Assembly: GCA_021298815.1 (NCBI GenBank)
Contig: JAJTHE010000002.1
Location: 62,001-126,000 of the forward strand
DNA length: 64,000 bases
Direction of reading: 5' to 3'
DNA from: Betaproteobacteria bacterium
GTDB taxonomy: Bacteria > Pseudomonadota > Gammaproteobacteria > Burkholderiales > CAIKXV01
Of this stretch, positions 8,467 through 17,820 are shown in pieces. The translations under genes and the position numbers were made by a program. A model generated the notes under the pieces. The model searched no databases. It was not told the DNA's origin and saw nothing but the letters and a program-made list of their open reading frames with translations. The first letter of the stretch is position 1. The number at the start of each line of letters is the position of its first letter.

Positions 8467-9092
8467 TGATGAAGGTCTACGGACGCGCCAGTTCGTCCAA
8501 CGTGCAGAAGGTCACCTGGTGCTGCGACGAACTGGGCATCGGCTACCAGCGCATCGACATGGGCCGCGAGTTCGGCGGCAACCGCGAAGCGCCCTACCTC
8601 GCGATGAACCCGAACGGCACCATCCCGACCATCGTCGAGGACGACGGCTTCGTGCTCTGGGAATCGAACGCGATCCTGCGCTACCTGGCGAAGCGCCATG
8701 GACCGCCCGGGTTCTATCCCGGCCATCCGAAGCGCGCGGCGATCGCCGAGCAGTGGATGGACTGGCAGTTGAACAGCCTGAACGTGGCCTTCACCCCGAT
8801 GTTCCACGGGCTGGTGCGGCAGAAGCCGGCGGAACGGGACATGGACGCGGTGAACCGGTCGATCGCCGACACGCAGCGGCACCTCGCGATGCTCGACCGC
8901 CACCTGCAGGGCTCGGCGTTCGTGGCGGGCGATGCGTTCAGCGTGGCCGACATCCCGGTCGGCATCTATGCCTGGCGCTGGCACGCGTTCGAGGGCATCG
9001 CGCGCGAGCCGTTGCCGGCGTTCGAGCGCTGGTACGGCGAACTGCAGCTGCGTCCCGCGTTCCGCGCGCGGGTGATGGTGCCGATGGTCTGA
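8466..9092 (+). CDS. Glutathione S-transferase family protein
   Basis: 208 residues. N-terminal thioredoxin-like domain with the motif VYGRASSSNVQKVTWCCDEL, the conserved NPNGTIPTIVEDD turn with its cis-Pro, and ESNAILRYLAKRHG that binds the glutathione gamma-glutamyl group. The C-terminal helical domain has the DFSVAD-like capping motif (DAFSVADIPVG). Start by the ATG at 8466, overlapping the upstream stop; a second ATG follows directly. Likely conjugates or isomerises an electrophilic product of the two LLM enzymes with which it is co-transcribed. Confidence 0.92.
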   Translation: MMKVYGRASSSNVQKVTWCCDELGIGYQRIDMGREFGGNREAPYLAMNPNGTIPTIVEDDGFVLWESNAILRYLAKRHGPPGFYPGHPKRAAIAEQWMDWQLNSLNVAFTPMFHGLVRQKPAERDMDAVNRSIADTQRHLAMLDRHLQGSAFVAGDAFSVADIPVGIYAWRWHAFEGIAREPLPAFERWYGELQLRPAFRARVMVPMV

Positions 9093-9104
9093 GCGGCCTG
9101 GCCG

Positions 9105-10142
9105 CTACTCCTGCGGCACGCCAGCGGTGCGCATGGTCTGCGTCCACACCGGGATGTCGGCACGGATGCGCGCATCGAATTCGGCCGGCGTCGACGGCCG
9201 CGGTTCCAGGCCGTCCTTCGCGAAGCGGTCGCGCACGGCCTGCGAGGCGAGGATGGCGAGCGTCTCGCGGTTCACCCGCTCGACGATCTGCTTCGGCAGC
9301 CCGGCGGGCCCGGACACGCCGTACCAGGGCTCCATCTCGTAGCCCTTGACGCCGGCCTCGTCGAGCGTCGGCACGTTCGGCGCGAGGCTGCTGCGCTTCA
9401 GGCCGGTGGAGGCGAGCAGCCGCAGTTTGCCCGAGGCGACCTGGGGAAAGTGGCTGGTGCCGGCGGTCAGGTTGATGTCGACCGCGCCGGCCAGCTGCTC
9501 GACCAGGGCCTGCGAGGTCGACTTGTACGGGATATGCAGCAGGTCGAGCTTCATGCGGCTGATCAGCAGTTCGGCGGCCAGATGCTGGGTCGATCCGACG
9601 CCCAGCGAGGCGTAGGAGAGCTTGCCCGGCCGCGCTCGCGCGAGCGCGACCAGTTCCTGCACCGACGTGGCCGGGAGCGACGGGTGCACGAACAGGTACA
9701 GCGGCGTGGTGAACAGCAGCGAGACCTGGGTGAAGTCGCGCAGTGCGTCGTACGGCGGCTTGCGGCGCAGGATCGGCGTCAGTACCTGGCTGTCCTGCGT
9801 GGACACGAACAGCGTGTGGCCGTCCGGGCTGGCGCGCATCGCCGCTTCGCCGGCGATGGTTCCGCCCCCGCCGGGCCGGTTGTCGATCACCACCGGCTGG
9901 CCGAGGCGTTCCGACAGGTGCTGGGCATAGACGCGCGCGACGATGTCGACGAGTCCGCCGGGTGCGCGCGGCACGATCAGGCGCACGACGCGATCCGGGT
10001 AGGCGCCCGCAGGCGTGGCGGGGGTCGCTGCCCGCGCGGGCAGCGACACGGCGGCCAGCGTGGAGGCGCCTGCCGACAGCACGAAGGCGGTGAAGATCGA
10101 CCCCGCGATGGACCCGATGATGGAAACGGCGTCTGCGCGCAT
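9105..10142 (-). CDS. Bug/TctC-family substrate-binding protein
   Basis: 345 residues, ATG at 10142 with AGGGGAACTCC upstream. Long signal region (SIFTAFVLSAGASTLAA, then ARAATPATPAGAYPDR). Motifs: LIVPRAPGGLVD (Arg in place of the common Phe), VVIDNRPGGGGTIAG, PDGHTLFVST, KLSYASLGVGSTQH and HIPYKSTS, where Ser replaces the usual Gly. Convergent with the GST gene, with 12 nt between the stops. Monocistronic as far as can be seen. Confidence 0.94.
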   Translation of the reverse strand: MRADAVSIIGSIAGSIFTAFVLSAGASTLAAVSLPARAATPATPAGAYPDRVVRLIVPRAPGGLVDIVARVYAQHLSERLGQPVVIDNRPGGGGTIAGEAAMRASPDGHTLFVSTQDSQVLTPILRRKPPYDALRDFTQVSLLFTTPLYLFVHPSLPATSVQELVALARARPGKLSYASLGVGSTQHLAAELLISRMKLDLLHIPYKSTSQALVEQLAGAVDINLTAGTSHFPQVASGKLRLLASTGLKRSSLAPNVPTLDEAGVKGYEMEPWYGVSGPAGLPKQIVERVNRETLAILASQAVRDRFAKDGLEPRPSTPAEFDARIRADIPVWTQTMRTAGVPQE

Positions 10143-10219
10143 GGAGTTCCCCTGGAGAGATGGCGGCGATGCCATTGTGCAGGAGCAAGGCCCGTGCCGG
10201 AAGATGCGCGGCACGGGTT

Positions 10220-11506
10220 TCAGGCGTTGCGCACCTTCAGCAGCGTGGCTGCACGCTCGCGCATGCCCGGCCGCACATTGCCGGTGAGCGCGACCGCGGG
10301 TCCCGCTGCCAGCATGCGTTCGAACAGGCGGCAGACCCGGGCCGCGGTGACCGATGCGATTTGCTCCAGCCATTCCTCGTGGCCGCGCGTACGGCCGAGC
10401 GTGAACAGGTCGAGCGCTGCATCCTCTAGCCGGCGTCCGCCGCGCTCGAGCGTGCGCAGCCGGGCCACCTGCACCTGGTTGCGGGCGCGGCGCAGCTCGG
10501 CCGGATCGATGCGCGCCGCATGTGCATCCAGCAGCTTCGCCAGTTCGCCCAGCAGGGCGTCGACGTTCGCCGGCGCGGTGGAGGCCTCGACCATGAACTG
10601 TCCCCAGCCGTCCATCACGTCGGCGGAACAGTCGGCGTGGTAGACCAGCCCCAGCCGCTCGCGCAGGTGGTGCAGCAGGGGCGAGCTCATGCCCTCGCCG
10701 AGCACGGCTGCGGCCACGCGTGCGGTCGGATCGTCCTCCCGCAGCGACGGGACCGGATAGCCCACGATCAGGTGGGTCTGGCTGCTGCCGGTGACCCGGC
10801 GCGCACGCAGGCCGCCGGCGAACACGGGCGCATCGATGGTGTTCGGCTCGCCGCGCGGCATCGTCTCGAACGCCGCCGCCATCGCGGCGGTCTCCGCCTG
10901 CGGATCGATGTCGCCTATCACCCCCGCGACCACGTTGGCACCGGAGTACTGGCGCGACACGTGCGCGACCAGGTCGGCTCGGGAGAAGCGCGAGACGGTG
11001 CGCCGGGTGCCGAGCACCGGACGGGCCACCGCATGCCTGCCGAAGCTCGCCTCGTCGAACAACCGGTAGGCGGTGGAGATCGGATCGTCGAGGTCGTCGG
11101 CCAGTTCGGCCAACAGCACGGTGCGCTCGCGTTCGAGTTCCGCTTCGGGATAGGTGGCGTGGCGCACGATGTCGCCGAGCATCCCGATCATGGCCTGCGC
11201 GTCGCGCGGCATGCCGTACATGTAGTAGGCCGTGTGGTCCTTGTCGGTATGGGCGTTGACGTCCGCGCCGAGCCGCTCGGCATCCAGGTTGATGCGCCGG
11301 GCGTCGCGGTTCGGTGTTCCCTTGAACGCCATGTGCTCGATCACGTGGCTGATGCCGTGGTCGCGGGCCGGTTCATGGGCGCTGCCCGAGCGCACGAACA
11401 CGCTGACCGATGCCGTATGCAGGTGGGGGGCGCGGATCGCCAGCAGGCGCACGCCGTTCGCGAGCGTGGTGAAGGGCAGGGCGGCGGAGCCGGTGGCGGC
11501 GTGCAT
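10220..11506 (-). CDS. M16-family zinc metallopeptidase
   Basis: 428-residue protein of the mitochondrial-processing-peptidase/PqqL-like M16 family. The inverted zinc motif HxxEH is intact (His54-Val-Ile-Glu57-His58, in GISHVIEHMAFKGT), followed by the third-ligand region ELERERTVLLAEL. The C-terminal half carries the second M16 domain (SSQTHLIVGYPVPS, LRERLGLVYHADCS). No clear signal peptide. The ATG at 11506 was chosen because the much longer open frame upstream runs through the divergent gene. It is divergent from the DUF945-like gene across 153 bp. Confidence 0.92.
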   Translation of the reverse strand: MHAATGSAALPFTTLANGVRLLAIRAPHLHTASVSVFVRSGSAHEPARDHGISHVIEHMAFKGTPNRDARRINLDAERLGADVNAHTDKDHTAYYMYGMPRDAQAMIGMLGDIVRHATYPEAELERERTVLLAELADDLDDPISTAYRLFDEASFGRHAVARPVLGTRRTVSRFSRADLVAHVSRQYSGANVVAGVIGDIDPQAETAAMAAAFETMPRGEPNTIDAPVFAGGLRARRVTGSSQTHLIVGYPVPSLREDDPTARVAAAVLGEGMSSPLLHHLRERLGLVYHADCSADVMDGWGQFMVEASTAPANVDALLGELAKLLDAHAARIDPAELRRARNQVQVARLRTLERGGRRLEDAALDLFTLGRTRGHEEWLEQIASVTAARVCRLFERMLAAGPAVALTGNVRPGMRERAATLLKVRNA

Positions 11507-11659
11507 GACTGCGGCGGTTCTGATCGGCGGTATCCTTGCAAAGGGCCCCGATGCTATCGCAGTGGGACCCCGGCTGCTCAAGTTCGGCGGGTTGCTGCCG
11601 ATATCACCAGCCTGAACGCGCCGAGATACGGCGATGACCCTTCGGAACAGAGGAACAGC

Positions 11660-13120
11660 ATGACCAGGACCGGAAAGGCCGCGGCGATCGCGGTCGGCAG
11701 CATCGCAGTGGTCGCCGCGGGTTGGGCGGGTGCAGGCATCTATGCCGGCCGGTGGGCTGCAGGCGAGATGCGCAGTTTCGCCGAGCGCGCGCCGGCCCGT
11801 CCGGGGCTGACCATCGCCGCGCCGCGCCACGAAGCCGGCCTGTTCGAATCGAACGGCCGGTTCGAGGTCCGTTTCGACGAACACTGCGACCCGGCCGCCG
11901 CCGGCGGCGCGAAGTTCGCGCTGCAGGTCGAATACCGCCTGTCGCACATGCTGCTGCCCGGATCCATGATGCGCTTCGAGTGGAGCATGGTTCCCGCCGG
12001 CCAGGTCGGCGCGGTCCTGTCCAAGGTCACCAACGGCGCCCTGCGCATCGACGGGCAGGGCACGGTGTCGTACGCGCGCGGGATGGAATCCAGCATCGCG
12101 ATGCCCGAGATCGTCCTCGGCAGCGGGCCGCAGGCGATGCGCATGTCGGCCAGCACCGGCCGCTTCACGGTGGCAGGTCCGGCGTTCGGCATGCAGTGGA
12201 AGACCGAACGCATCGCCGGTCGTGGTGCCGGCAAGGCGCTGGAAGTGCTCAACCTCGGCATGGAGATGGACCTGAAGGATCGATCGCGCGGCACCGGCAG
12301 CCTCGTGCTGAGCGTCGACCGGGTCGGCACCGGCTTCGGCACGCTGGAAGGATTCAGGCTCCTGACCGCCGCCGAGGAACGCGGCGACCGCACCGACCTG
12401 ACCATCACGCCGAGCCTGCGTTCGATGACCTCCCCGGGACAGAAGGCCGCGGACCTGTCGATGCAGGTCTCGGTGCGCGACATCCATACCGCCAGCCTGG
12501 AGACGATCCAGCGCATCGCCAGCGAGTCGTGCAGCTTCCGTTCGCTCAAGCCCGAGGAAGAGCAGAAGCTGCGCGCCTCGGTGCGCACGCTGATCACCGG
12601 CGGGCTGGCGCTGGGCGTCACCGGGGTCAAGGGGACCATCGGCGGCGGCAGCCTCGAAGGCTTCCTGAAGGTCGAACTGAAGAAGGCCGATGCCGCAGCG
12701 GCGGCCGGCGCCGCACCGGTCGCGATCGACCTGGCGCGCCTGCTGACCTCCAGCGGCGAGGTCGTCATCAAGGGCAACGCGATCAAGCCAGACCAGCGCG
12801 AGATGGCGGTGGGCACCGGTTTCGCGACCGAAGTGCCGGGCGGCCTCAAGGCGGCCTTCGAGTATGCCGACGGCGTGCTGAAGGCCAATGGACGCGTGTT
12901 CGACGCGGGACCGCTGCAGGTCGCGCTGTCGACGGCGGACCGCCGGCTGAACACGTTCCTGGGCGTGTCGATGCCGGCGAACGTCGAGCCGAAGAACGAG
13001 AACCTGTCACCCGAGCCCGGCCCTGCCGCCGACGCGGGCGGCGCGCCGGTGCCGCTGGCCAACTCGGCATCGGTCAGGCTGGTTCCCAACGTGGCGCCCG
13101 CTGCGCCCCAGGCACGGTGA
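11660..13120 (+). CDS. DUF945/YdgA-like envelope protein
   Basis: 486 residues with a single N-terminal membrane anchor (AAAIAVGSIAVVAAGWAGAGIYAG), then a long extracytoplasmic domain rich in beta strands. Length, anchor and features such as the RGTGSLVLSVDRVG segment resemble the DUF945 (YdgA) family, whose function is unknown. Start by the ATG at 11660 with AGAGGAACAGC upstream. Its stop overlaps the GTG start of the small repeat protein by 4 nt (GTGA), so both are co-expressed and probably both act in the periplasm. Confidence 0.75.
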   Translation: MTRTGKAAAIAVGSIAVVAAGWAGAGIYAGRWAAGEMRSFAERAPARPGLTIAAPRHEAGLFESNGRFEVRFDEHCDPAAAGGAKFALQVEYRLSHMLLPGSMMRFEWSMVPAGQVGAVLSKVTNGALRIDGQGTVSYARGMESSIAMPEIVLGSGPQAMRMSASTGRFTVAGPAFGMQWKTERIAGRGAGKALEVLNLGMEMDLKDRSRGTGSLVLSVDRVGTGFGTLEGFRLLTAAEERGDRTDLTITPSLRSMTSPGQKAADLSMQVSVRDIHTASLETIQRIASESCSFRSLKPEEEQKLRASVRTLITGGLALGVTGVKGTIGGGSLEGFLKVELKKADAAAAAGAAPVAIDLARLLTSSGEVVIKGNAIKPDQREMAVGTGFATEVPGGLKAAFEYADGVLKANGRVFDAGPLQVALSTADRRLNTFLGVSMPANVEPKNENLSPEPGPAADAGGAPVPLANSASVRLVPNVAPAAPQAR

Positions 13121-13440
13121 AGCCCGTGCGATCGGCACTCGCCTTCGGCCTCGCCGCCTGCCTGGGACTCGCCGGTTCCGGCCTCCTCGCGCAGCCCGCC
13201 CCGGTTGCCCTGCCCAAGACCGGGAGCTGCCCGAGCGGCTATTCCACCAGCGGCAACTATTGCGCGCCGGGCAGCGGCGCGCGCTTCGCGGTGCCCAAGG
13301 TCGGCAGCTGCCCCAGCGGCTACTCGACCAGTGGCGACTACTGCCTGGCCAGCCCCGGTGCGCGGCATGCGATGCCGAAGACCGGCAGCTGCCCGAGCGG
13401 CTATTCGACCAGCGGCGACTACTGCCTGAGCTCGCGCTGA
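13117..13440 (+). CDS. Secreted Cys-rich repeat protein (three CPSGYSTSG units)
   Basis: 107 residues from a GTG overlapping the upstream stop. A signal peptide (LAFGLAACLGLAGSGLLAQP) is followed by three near-identical units of about 27 residues, each with K.GSCPSGYSTSG(N/D)YC, giving two cysteines per repeat that could form one disulfide each in the periplasm. Proteins with this repeat occur in other beta- and gammaproteobacteria but I know no function. Coupling to the DUF945-like gene suggests a joint envelope role. Confidence 0.8.
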   Translation: MKPVRSALAFGLAACLGLAGSGLLAQPAPVALPKTGSCPSGYSTSGNYCAPGSGARFAVPKVGSCPSGYSTSGDYCLASPGARHAMPKTGSCPSGYSTSGDYCLSSR

Positions 13441-13473
13441 GCAGCGGTCGCGCGGCCGCGCAGTCGGCTTCGC

Positions 13474-14724
13474 TCAGGCGGCCAGCCGCTCCCACGGGCC
13501 GGTGACGTCGCGCAGCAGGCGTCGCGTCGGCACGTGCACCTGCCCGGCGCGGACCACCAGCCGGGGCACCAGTCGGCGGTCGCCCGGCATGGCCATGCCG
13601 AGGCTGTCGCGCCAGGTCCACGGGCCTTCGACCGCGTCGAGTACGCTGACATCGGCGCGCGAGCCGACCGCCAGCGTGCCGATCTCGGGCAGCATGCGCA
13701 GCACCGTCGCCGGATGCACGGTGGTCGCGCGCACCACGTAGTCGAGGTCGAAGCCGAGCGCGAGCATCTTGGACATCGCGCCGAGCAGGCTGTAGTCGAG
13801 CGTGGTGTCGTTGTCGTGCGTGTAGAAGTCGCCATGCACGTCGCTGCTGATCGTGTAGGGCACGAGGCCGGCGTCCATCATCCGGCGCGCGGTGTCGAAG
13901 CTGAAGTTCACGCCATGGCCGAGGTCGAGATGCACGCCGGTGGCGAGCGAATCGAGCAGCTCCTGCTGCGGCGCCGCCAGCGGGCCGAGGATGCCATCGT
14001 CGCGGCAGGAGTAGCAGTGGGCGAGCAGGTCGCCCGGCCGCACCAGCGCCAGCGTGTCGCGCATCACCGAGCGAGGATCGGGCCGGTTCGTCTCGTCGAC
14101 CTTCCACAGCTCGCCGGTATGCACGTACAGCGGCAGCCCGGTGGCATCCGCGCAAGCGCGCGACATCTCGAACATCCGGTTGCCCCAGTGCGACCAGCCA
14201 CCGGAATCACTGTGGCCCTTGACGCCGCGGATGATCTCCGGGAACCGGGCGGCGAAGCCGGCGAGCACGTCGACGTCGGACAGTTCCGGCGTCTGGCATA
14301 GCGGGCCGCCGCGGCAGCCGCGCAGGGTGCCGGTGAGGTTGGTCGAGATGAACAGCAGCACCTCGGTGGCCGCCCGGTCGACGACGAAGGCCTTGAAGCC
14401 GTCGAAGGTCCATGCACCGGCGCTTCCCTGATCGACGATCGTCGTGCAGCCGGCGTTGATGCCGGCGTCGTCGGCCTCGACGCCGAAGTCGGTGATGTGG
14501 CGGTACACATGGGCGTGCAGGTCGATCAGGCCCGGGGTGACCAGCGACCCCGAGACATCGACCACGCGCCGCGCGCCCGCGCGCGCGAGCGCCGGACCGA
14601 CCGCGGCGATGCGCCCGCCATCGATCGCGACATCCATCTGCGCGTCGGTGCCGGATGCAGGGTCGATCACCCGGCCCCCGACCAGCAGCAGGTCGGGGCC
14701 GGCGGACGTGCGGGTGTCGCTCAT
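13474..14724 (-). CDS. Amidohydrolase/deacetylase-type metallohydrolase
   Basis: 416 residues. Typical amidohydrolase start (LLVGGRVIDPASG, IAAVGPAL, VTPGLIDLHAHVYRH) with metal ligands His70 and His72; later HTGELW, AHCYSCRDD, LDLGHG and TISSDVHGDF supply the remaining His/Asp ligands. It resembles the EF_0837/AHA_3915 group of amidohydrolase/deacetylase proteins. ATG at 14724 overlaps the stop of the polysaccharide-deacetylase-like gene by 4 nt, so both are made together. With a Bug receptor upstream the three genes look like a small uptake-and-hydrolysis unit for an N-acyl or cyclic amide. Confidence 0.88.
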   Translation of the reverse strand: MSDTRTSAGPDLLLVGGRVIDPASGTDAQMDVAIDGGRIAAVGPALARAGARRVVDVSGSLVTPGLIDLHAHVYRHITDFGVEADDAGINAGCTTIVDQGSAGAWTFDGFKAFVVDRAATEVLLFISTNLTGTLRGCRGGPLCQTPELSDVDVLAGFAARFPEIIRGVKGHSDSGGWSHWGNRMFEMSRACADATGLPLYVHTGELWKVDETNRPDPRSVMRDTLALVRPGDLLAHCYSCRDDGILGPLAAPQQELLDSLATGVHLDLGHGVNFSFDTARRMMDAGLVPYTISSDVHGDFYTHDNDTTLDYSLLGAMSKMLALGFDLDYVVRATTVHPATVLRMLPEIGTLAVGSRADVSVLDAVEGPWTWRDSLGMAMPGDRRLVPRLVVRAGQVHVPTRRLLRDVTGPWERLAA

Positions 14725-15584
14725 GTGCGGCGTGTCTCCAGGACATGCTTCGCGATCTCGCCCGCGGTTGCGAACCACACGCCGGGGAACGATGCCGCGA
14801 AGGCGAGGAAGTCGGCGAGCAGCCGCAGCCGGGAAGGCCGGCCGATCGCCTGGGGATGCATGATCAGGTCGAACAGCGCGCCGCGGCGATGGTACTCGCG
14901 GAACTCGTCCGACCAGATCGTGCGGACATGGTCGTTGGTCTGTATCGCGCGCTGGCCGCGCAGCGAGTAGACGGTGTAGGGCACGTCGTCGAGCGACCAG
15001 TGCCAGGGCAGCTCGACCACGCCGCTGTCGCGTCCGTCGAGGCGGTGCACGTACGGATGGATGTCGTCCATGAACGAACTGTCGTAGATCATCCCGTACT
15101 GCGCGAGCAGCCCGACCAGGCGGTCGGTGGTCTCGCCCGCCGGGCAGCGGTAGCCGAGCGGCTGGATGCCGAAGTTTCGCTGCAGGGCCTCGAGCCCCAT
15201 CTCGATCTCTTCGGCTTCCTCGCGCGGCTTGTCCGGTTCGGGCCAGAAATGCAGGTAGCCATGGTGGCCGACCTCGTGGCCCGCCTCGAGGATCGACGCG
15301 ACCACGGCCGGATGGTTGTCGGCGGTCCAGCCGGGCACGAAGAACGTCGCCCGGATGCCGGCCTCGCGCAGGATCGCGAGGATCTCCGGGATCGCCACCT
15401 TGGCGGCATAGGTGCCGTGCGAGATCAGCGCCGGCCGGCGGATGTTCGTGGTGTCGCGCGACAGCCACATCGTCTCGGCATCGAAGTCGAAGGAGATCAT
15501 CGCGGCGCAGCGGGCCTGGCCGGGCCAGGCCACCGGCGCCGACAGGCGGTGGGTGTCGGGCGGGAGCGGCAGTCGGTCGATCAT
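14721..15584 (-). CDS. Polysaccharide deacetylase family protein (NodB fold)
   Basis: 287-residue cytoplasmic NodB-homology protein. ISFDFDAE (Asp33, Asp35) and GHHGYLH (His108, His112) form the expected metal site, and RCPAGETTD and LFDLIMHPQAIG match later motifs. Absence of a signal peptide and the MW.SRDTTNI segment point to the peptidoglycan-deacetylase-like group that includes cyclic imide hydrolases and allantoinase-type PuuE rather than a cell-wall enzyme. The coupling to an amidohydrolase supports a small-molecule substrate such as a cyclic imide or ureide. Confidence 0.87.
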   Translation of the reverse strand: MIDRLPLPPDTHRLSAPVAWPGQARCAAMISFDFDAETMWLSRDTTNIRRPALISHGTYAAKVAIPEILAILREAGIRATFFVPGWTADNHPAVVASILEAGHEVGHHGYLHFWPEPDKPREEAEEIEMGLEALQRNFGIQPLGYRCPAGETTDRLVGLLAQYGMIYDSSFMDDIHPYVHRLDGRDSGVVELPWHWSLDDVPYTVYSLRGQRAIQTNDHVRTIWSDEFREYHRRGALFDLIMHPQAIGRPSRLRLLADFLAFAASFPGVWFATAGEIAKHVLETRRT

Positions 15585-15600
15585 CGCGGCGGTCGTCCCG

Positions 15601-16587
15601 CTACTCGACGCGGATGTTCGCCTTGCGGGCGGTCGACTCGTTGCGCCGGAGCTCGTCGCGGATGAACGCGGTGAACTGCTCCGGCGTACGCGGCGCGCCG
15701 GAGAGTCCCAGCTTGTCCAGGCCCGCGACCACGTCGGGCAGCTGCAGCACGCGCCCGACCTCGGTCGACAGCCGGGCCACCGTGTCCTTCGGCGTCGCGC
15801 CCGGGGCGACCAGCCCCACCCACAGCGCGCTCTCGTACTCCGGGAAGCCGACTTCGGCCACGCTCGGCACGTCCTTCATCGCGGCGGAGCGCTCGCGCGT
15901 GGTCACGGCCAGCGGACGAAGGCGTCCGACCGACGAATACGGGGTGACGTCGGACACGTTCACCACCAGCACGGTCGTGTGTCCGCCGAGCACCGCGGTG
16001 ACCGCCGGGGCCGCGCCCTGGTAGGGGATGTGGGTGATGTCTATCCCGGCCATCAGCTTCAGCATCTCGGCGGCGAGGTGCTGCCCTGTGCCCGGGCCGG
16101 GTGTCGCATAGGTGAGCGCGCCCGGCTTCGCACGCGCGAGCGCCACGAGGTCCTTCAGCGACTTCACCGGCAGCGACGGATGCACCGCGTAGACGAACGG
16201 CACCTGCGCGAGCAGGGTCACCGCGGCGAAGTCCTTCTCGGTGTCGTAGGGCAGCTTCGGCCGCACGGCCGGGTTGATGGTGAAGCTGTTGAACACGGTG
16301 AGCAGGGTGTGCCCGTCCGGCGCGGACCGCGCGACCAGTTCGGTGCCGATCACCGTGCCGCCGCCGGCCCGGTTGTCGACGATCACCGGCTGCCCGAGCG
16401 ACTTCGACAGCGGCGCCGCGACCATGCGCGCGACCACGTCGCCGGTGCCGCCGGCCGGGAACGGCACGACGATGCGCACCTGCTTCGACGGGAAGGACTG
16501 TGCGCTGGCGAGCCCGCTGCCGGCGAGGGTGGGCCCGATCGCCAGCGGCAGGGATATCAGGGCAGCGAAGGAGGGTGCGCGGCGCAT
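15601..16587 (-). CDS. Bug/TctC-family substrate-binding protein
   Basis: 328 residues with signal peptide (ALISLPLAIGPTLAGSG, ASAQSF). Motifs IVVPFPAGGTGD, VIVDNRAGGGTVIG, PDGHTLLTV, KLPYDTEKDFA, YATPGPGTGQH and HIPYQGAAP (Gln instead of Lys). It lies 16 nt upstream of the polysaccharide-deacetylase-like gene in the same direction and probably delivers the substrate of that operon. It diverges from another Bug gene at 16746. Confidence 0.94.
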   Translation of the reverse strand: MRRAPSFAALISLPLAIGPTLAGSGLASAQSFPSKQVRIVVPFPAGGTGDVVARMVAAPLSKSLGQPVIVDNRAGGGTVIGTELVARSAPDGHTLLTVFNSFTINPAVRPKLPYDTEKDFAAVTLLAQVPFVYAVHPSLPVKSLKDLVALARAKPGALTYATPGPGTGQHLAAEMLKLMAGIDITHIPYQGAAPAVTAVLGGHTTVLVVNVSDVTPYSSVGRLRPLAVTTRERSAAMKDVPSVAEVGFPEYESALWVGLVAPGATPKDTVARLSTEVGRVLQLPDVVAGLDKLGLSGAPRTPEQFTAFIRDELRRNESTARKANIRVE

Positions 16588-16745
16588 GGGCAGGCCTGGG
16601 GTCGGGGAGGGCGCGTGCAGTATCGCGGCAGGACGGGCGGACGGTCAATCCGGCCGCGCCGATGACGGCGCCCATGGCGGCGATCACTGCGATAATCGCG
16701 CCTGCCGGCACGCTTGCCGGCCCCCTGCGAGGAGATAAGGTTCCC

Positions 16746-17786
16746 ATGCCATCCGTTGCCGCCAGTCGCCATCGCCGCTTCCGTCTGCGCTTCCCCGTCC
16801 GTGCCGATGCCCGCCCGACGGTGGCCGCGTCCGCGCTCGCGGTTCTGCTCGGCCTGTCCATGGCCGCCGTCGATGCCGCCGCGCAGGCCTTCCCCGACCG
16901 GCCGTTGCGCATCGTGGTGCCCTACGGGCCCGGCGGCGGCACCGACAACCTGATGCGCGTGATCGGCCCGGCCGCGAGCGCCACGCTGGCGCAGCCGGTG
17001 CTGATCGACAACCGGCCGGGCGGTGCCTCGATGATCGGCACCGAACTCGTGGTCAAGGCGGCACCCGACGGACACACGCTGCTCGCCACCGACAGCGCGA
17101 TACTGGTCAACCCAGGCCTGTTCAAGGCGAAGATGCCGTTCGACACCGTGAAGTCGCTGACCGCGGTCACCATGCTCGCGTCGGCACCGGTGGTGCTGGT
17201 CACCCATCCCTCGGTCCCGGCGAAGACGCTCGGCGAACTGCTGGCGCTGGCCCGGTCGAAGCCGGGCACGCTCAACTATGCGTCCGGCGGGCTCGGTGCC
17301 TCGACCCATCTGGCCGGGGAATTGATGAAGCTGGTGGCCGGCGTCGACATCGTGCACATCCCGTACAAGGGCACCGGCCCGGCGATGAGCGACCTGCTCG
17401 GCGGGCATGTGAACATGCAGTTCTCGGGCATCAGCAGCGCGCGGCCGCATGTCGATGCCGGAAAGCTGCGCGCGCTGGCGGTCACCGGCCGGCAGCGCAA
17501 CCCGGCGATGCGCGACGTGCCGACCTTCGACGAATCGGGCGTCAAGGGTGTCGATGCCGACACCTACTGGGGCCTGTATGCACCCGTCGGCGTGCCCGCC
17601 GCGGCGCTGGCCACGCTCAACCGTGCGTTCGGCGGTGCGATGCGCAGCGCCGCGCTGGCCGAACGCCTGGCCGACCTCGGCTTCATCCCGATCGCCAATT
17701 CCCCCGAGGAAGGCACGCGCCAGATGCGCGCGATGATCCAGCGCTGGGGCGAAGTGGTGGACAAGGCGAAGATCCGGGTGGAATGA
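16746..17786 (+). CDS. Bug/TctC-family substrate-binding protein
   Basis: 346 residues; ATG at 16746 after GGAGATAAGG. Twin-arginine-free but Arg-rich N-terminus (RHRRFRLRF) and a hydrophobic stretch (ALAVLLGLSMAAV) form the signal peptide, cleaved near AAAQAFPD. Motifs: IVVPYGPGGGTDN, VLIDNRPGGASMIG, PDGHTLLATD, LNYASGGLGASTH, HIPYKGTGP. Divergent from the Bug gene at 15601-16587 and 34 nt ahead of the pirin gene, so both may share a transcript. Confidence 0.94.
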   Translation: MPSVAASRHRRFRLRFPVRADARPTVAASALAVLLGLSMAAVDAAAQAFPDRPLRIVVPYGPGGGTDNLMRVIGPAASATLAQPVLIDNRPGGASMIGTELVVKAAPDGHTLLATDSAILVNPGLFKAKMPFDTVKSLTAVTMLASAPVVLVTHPSVPAKTLGELLALARSKPGTLNYASGGLGASTHLAGELMKLVAGVDIVHIPYKGTGPAMSDLLGGHVNMQFSGISSARPHVDAGKLRALAVTGRQRNPAMRDVPTFDESGVKGVDADTYWGLYAPVGVPAAALATLNRAFGGAMRSAALAERLADLGFIPIANSPEEGTRQMRAMIQRWGEVVDKAKIRVE

Positions 17787-17820
17787 GCAGGGCCACCGGT
17801 CGACGCCCCGCACGCAAGCG

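Noticed and set aside
10520-13120. 866-codon plus-strand frame
   Set aside because: The first 380 codons lie antisense to the M16 peptidase; only the part from the ATG at 11660 is a real gene.
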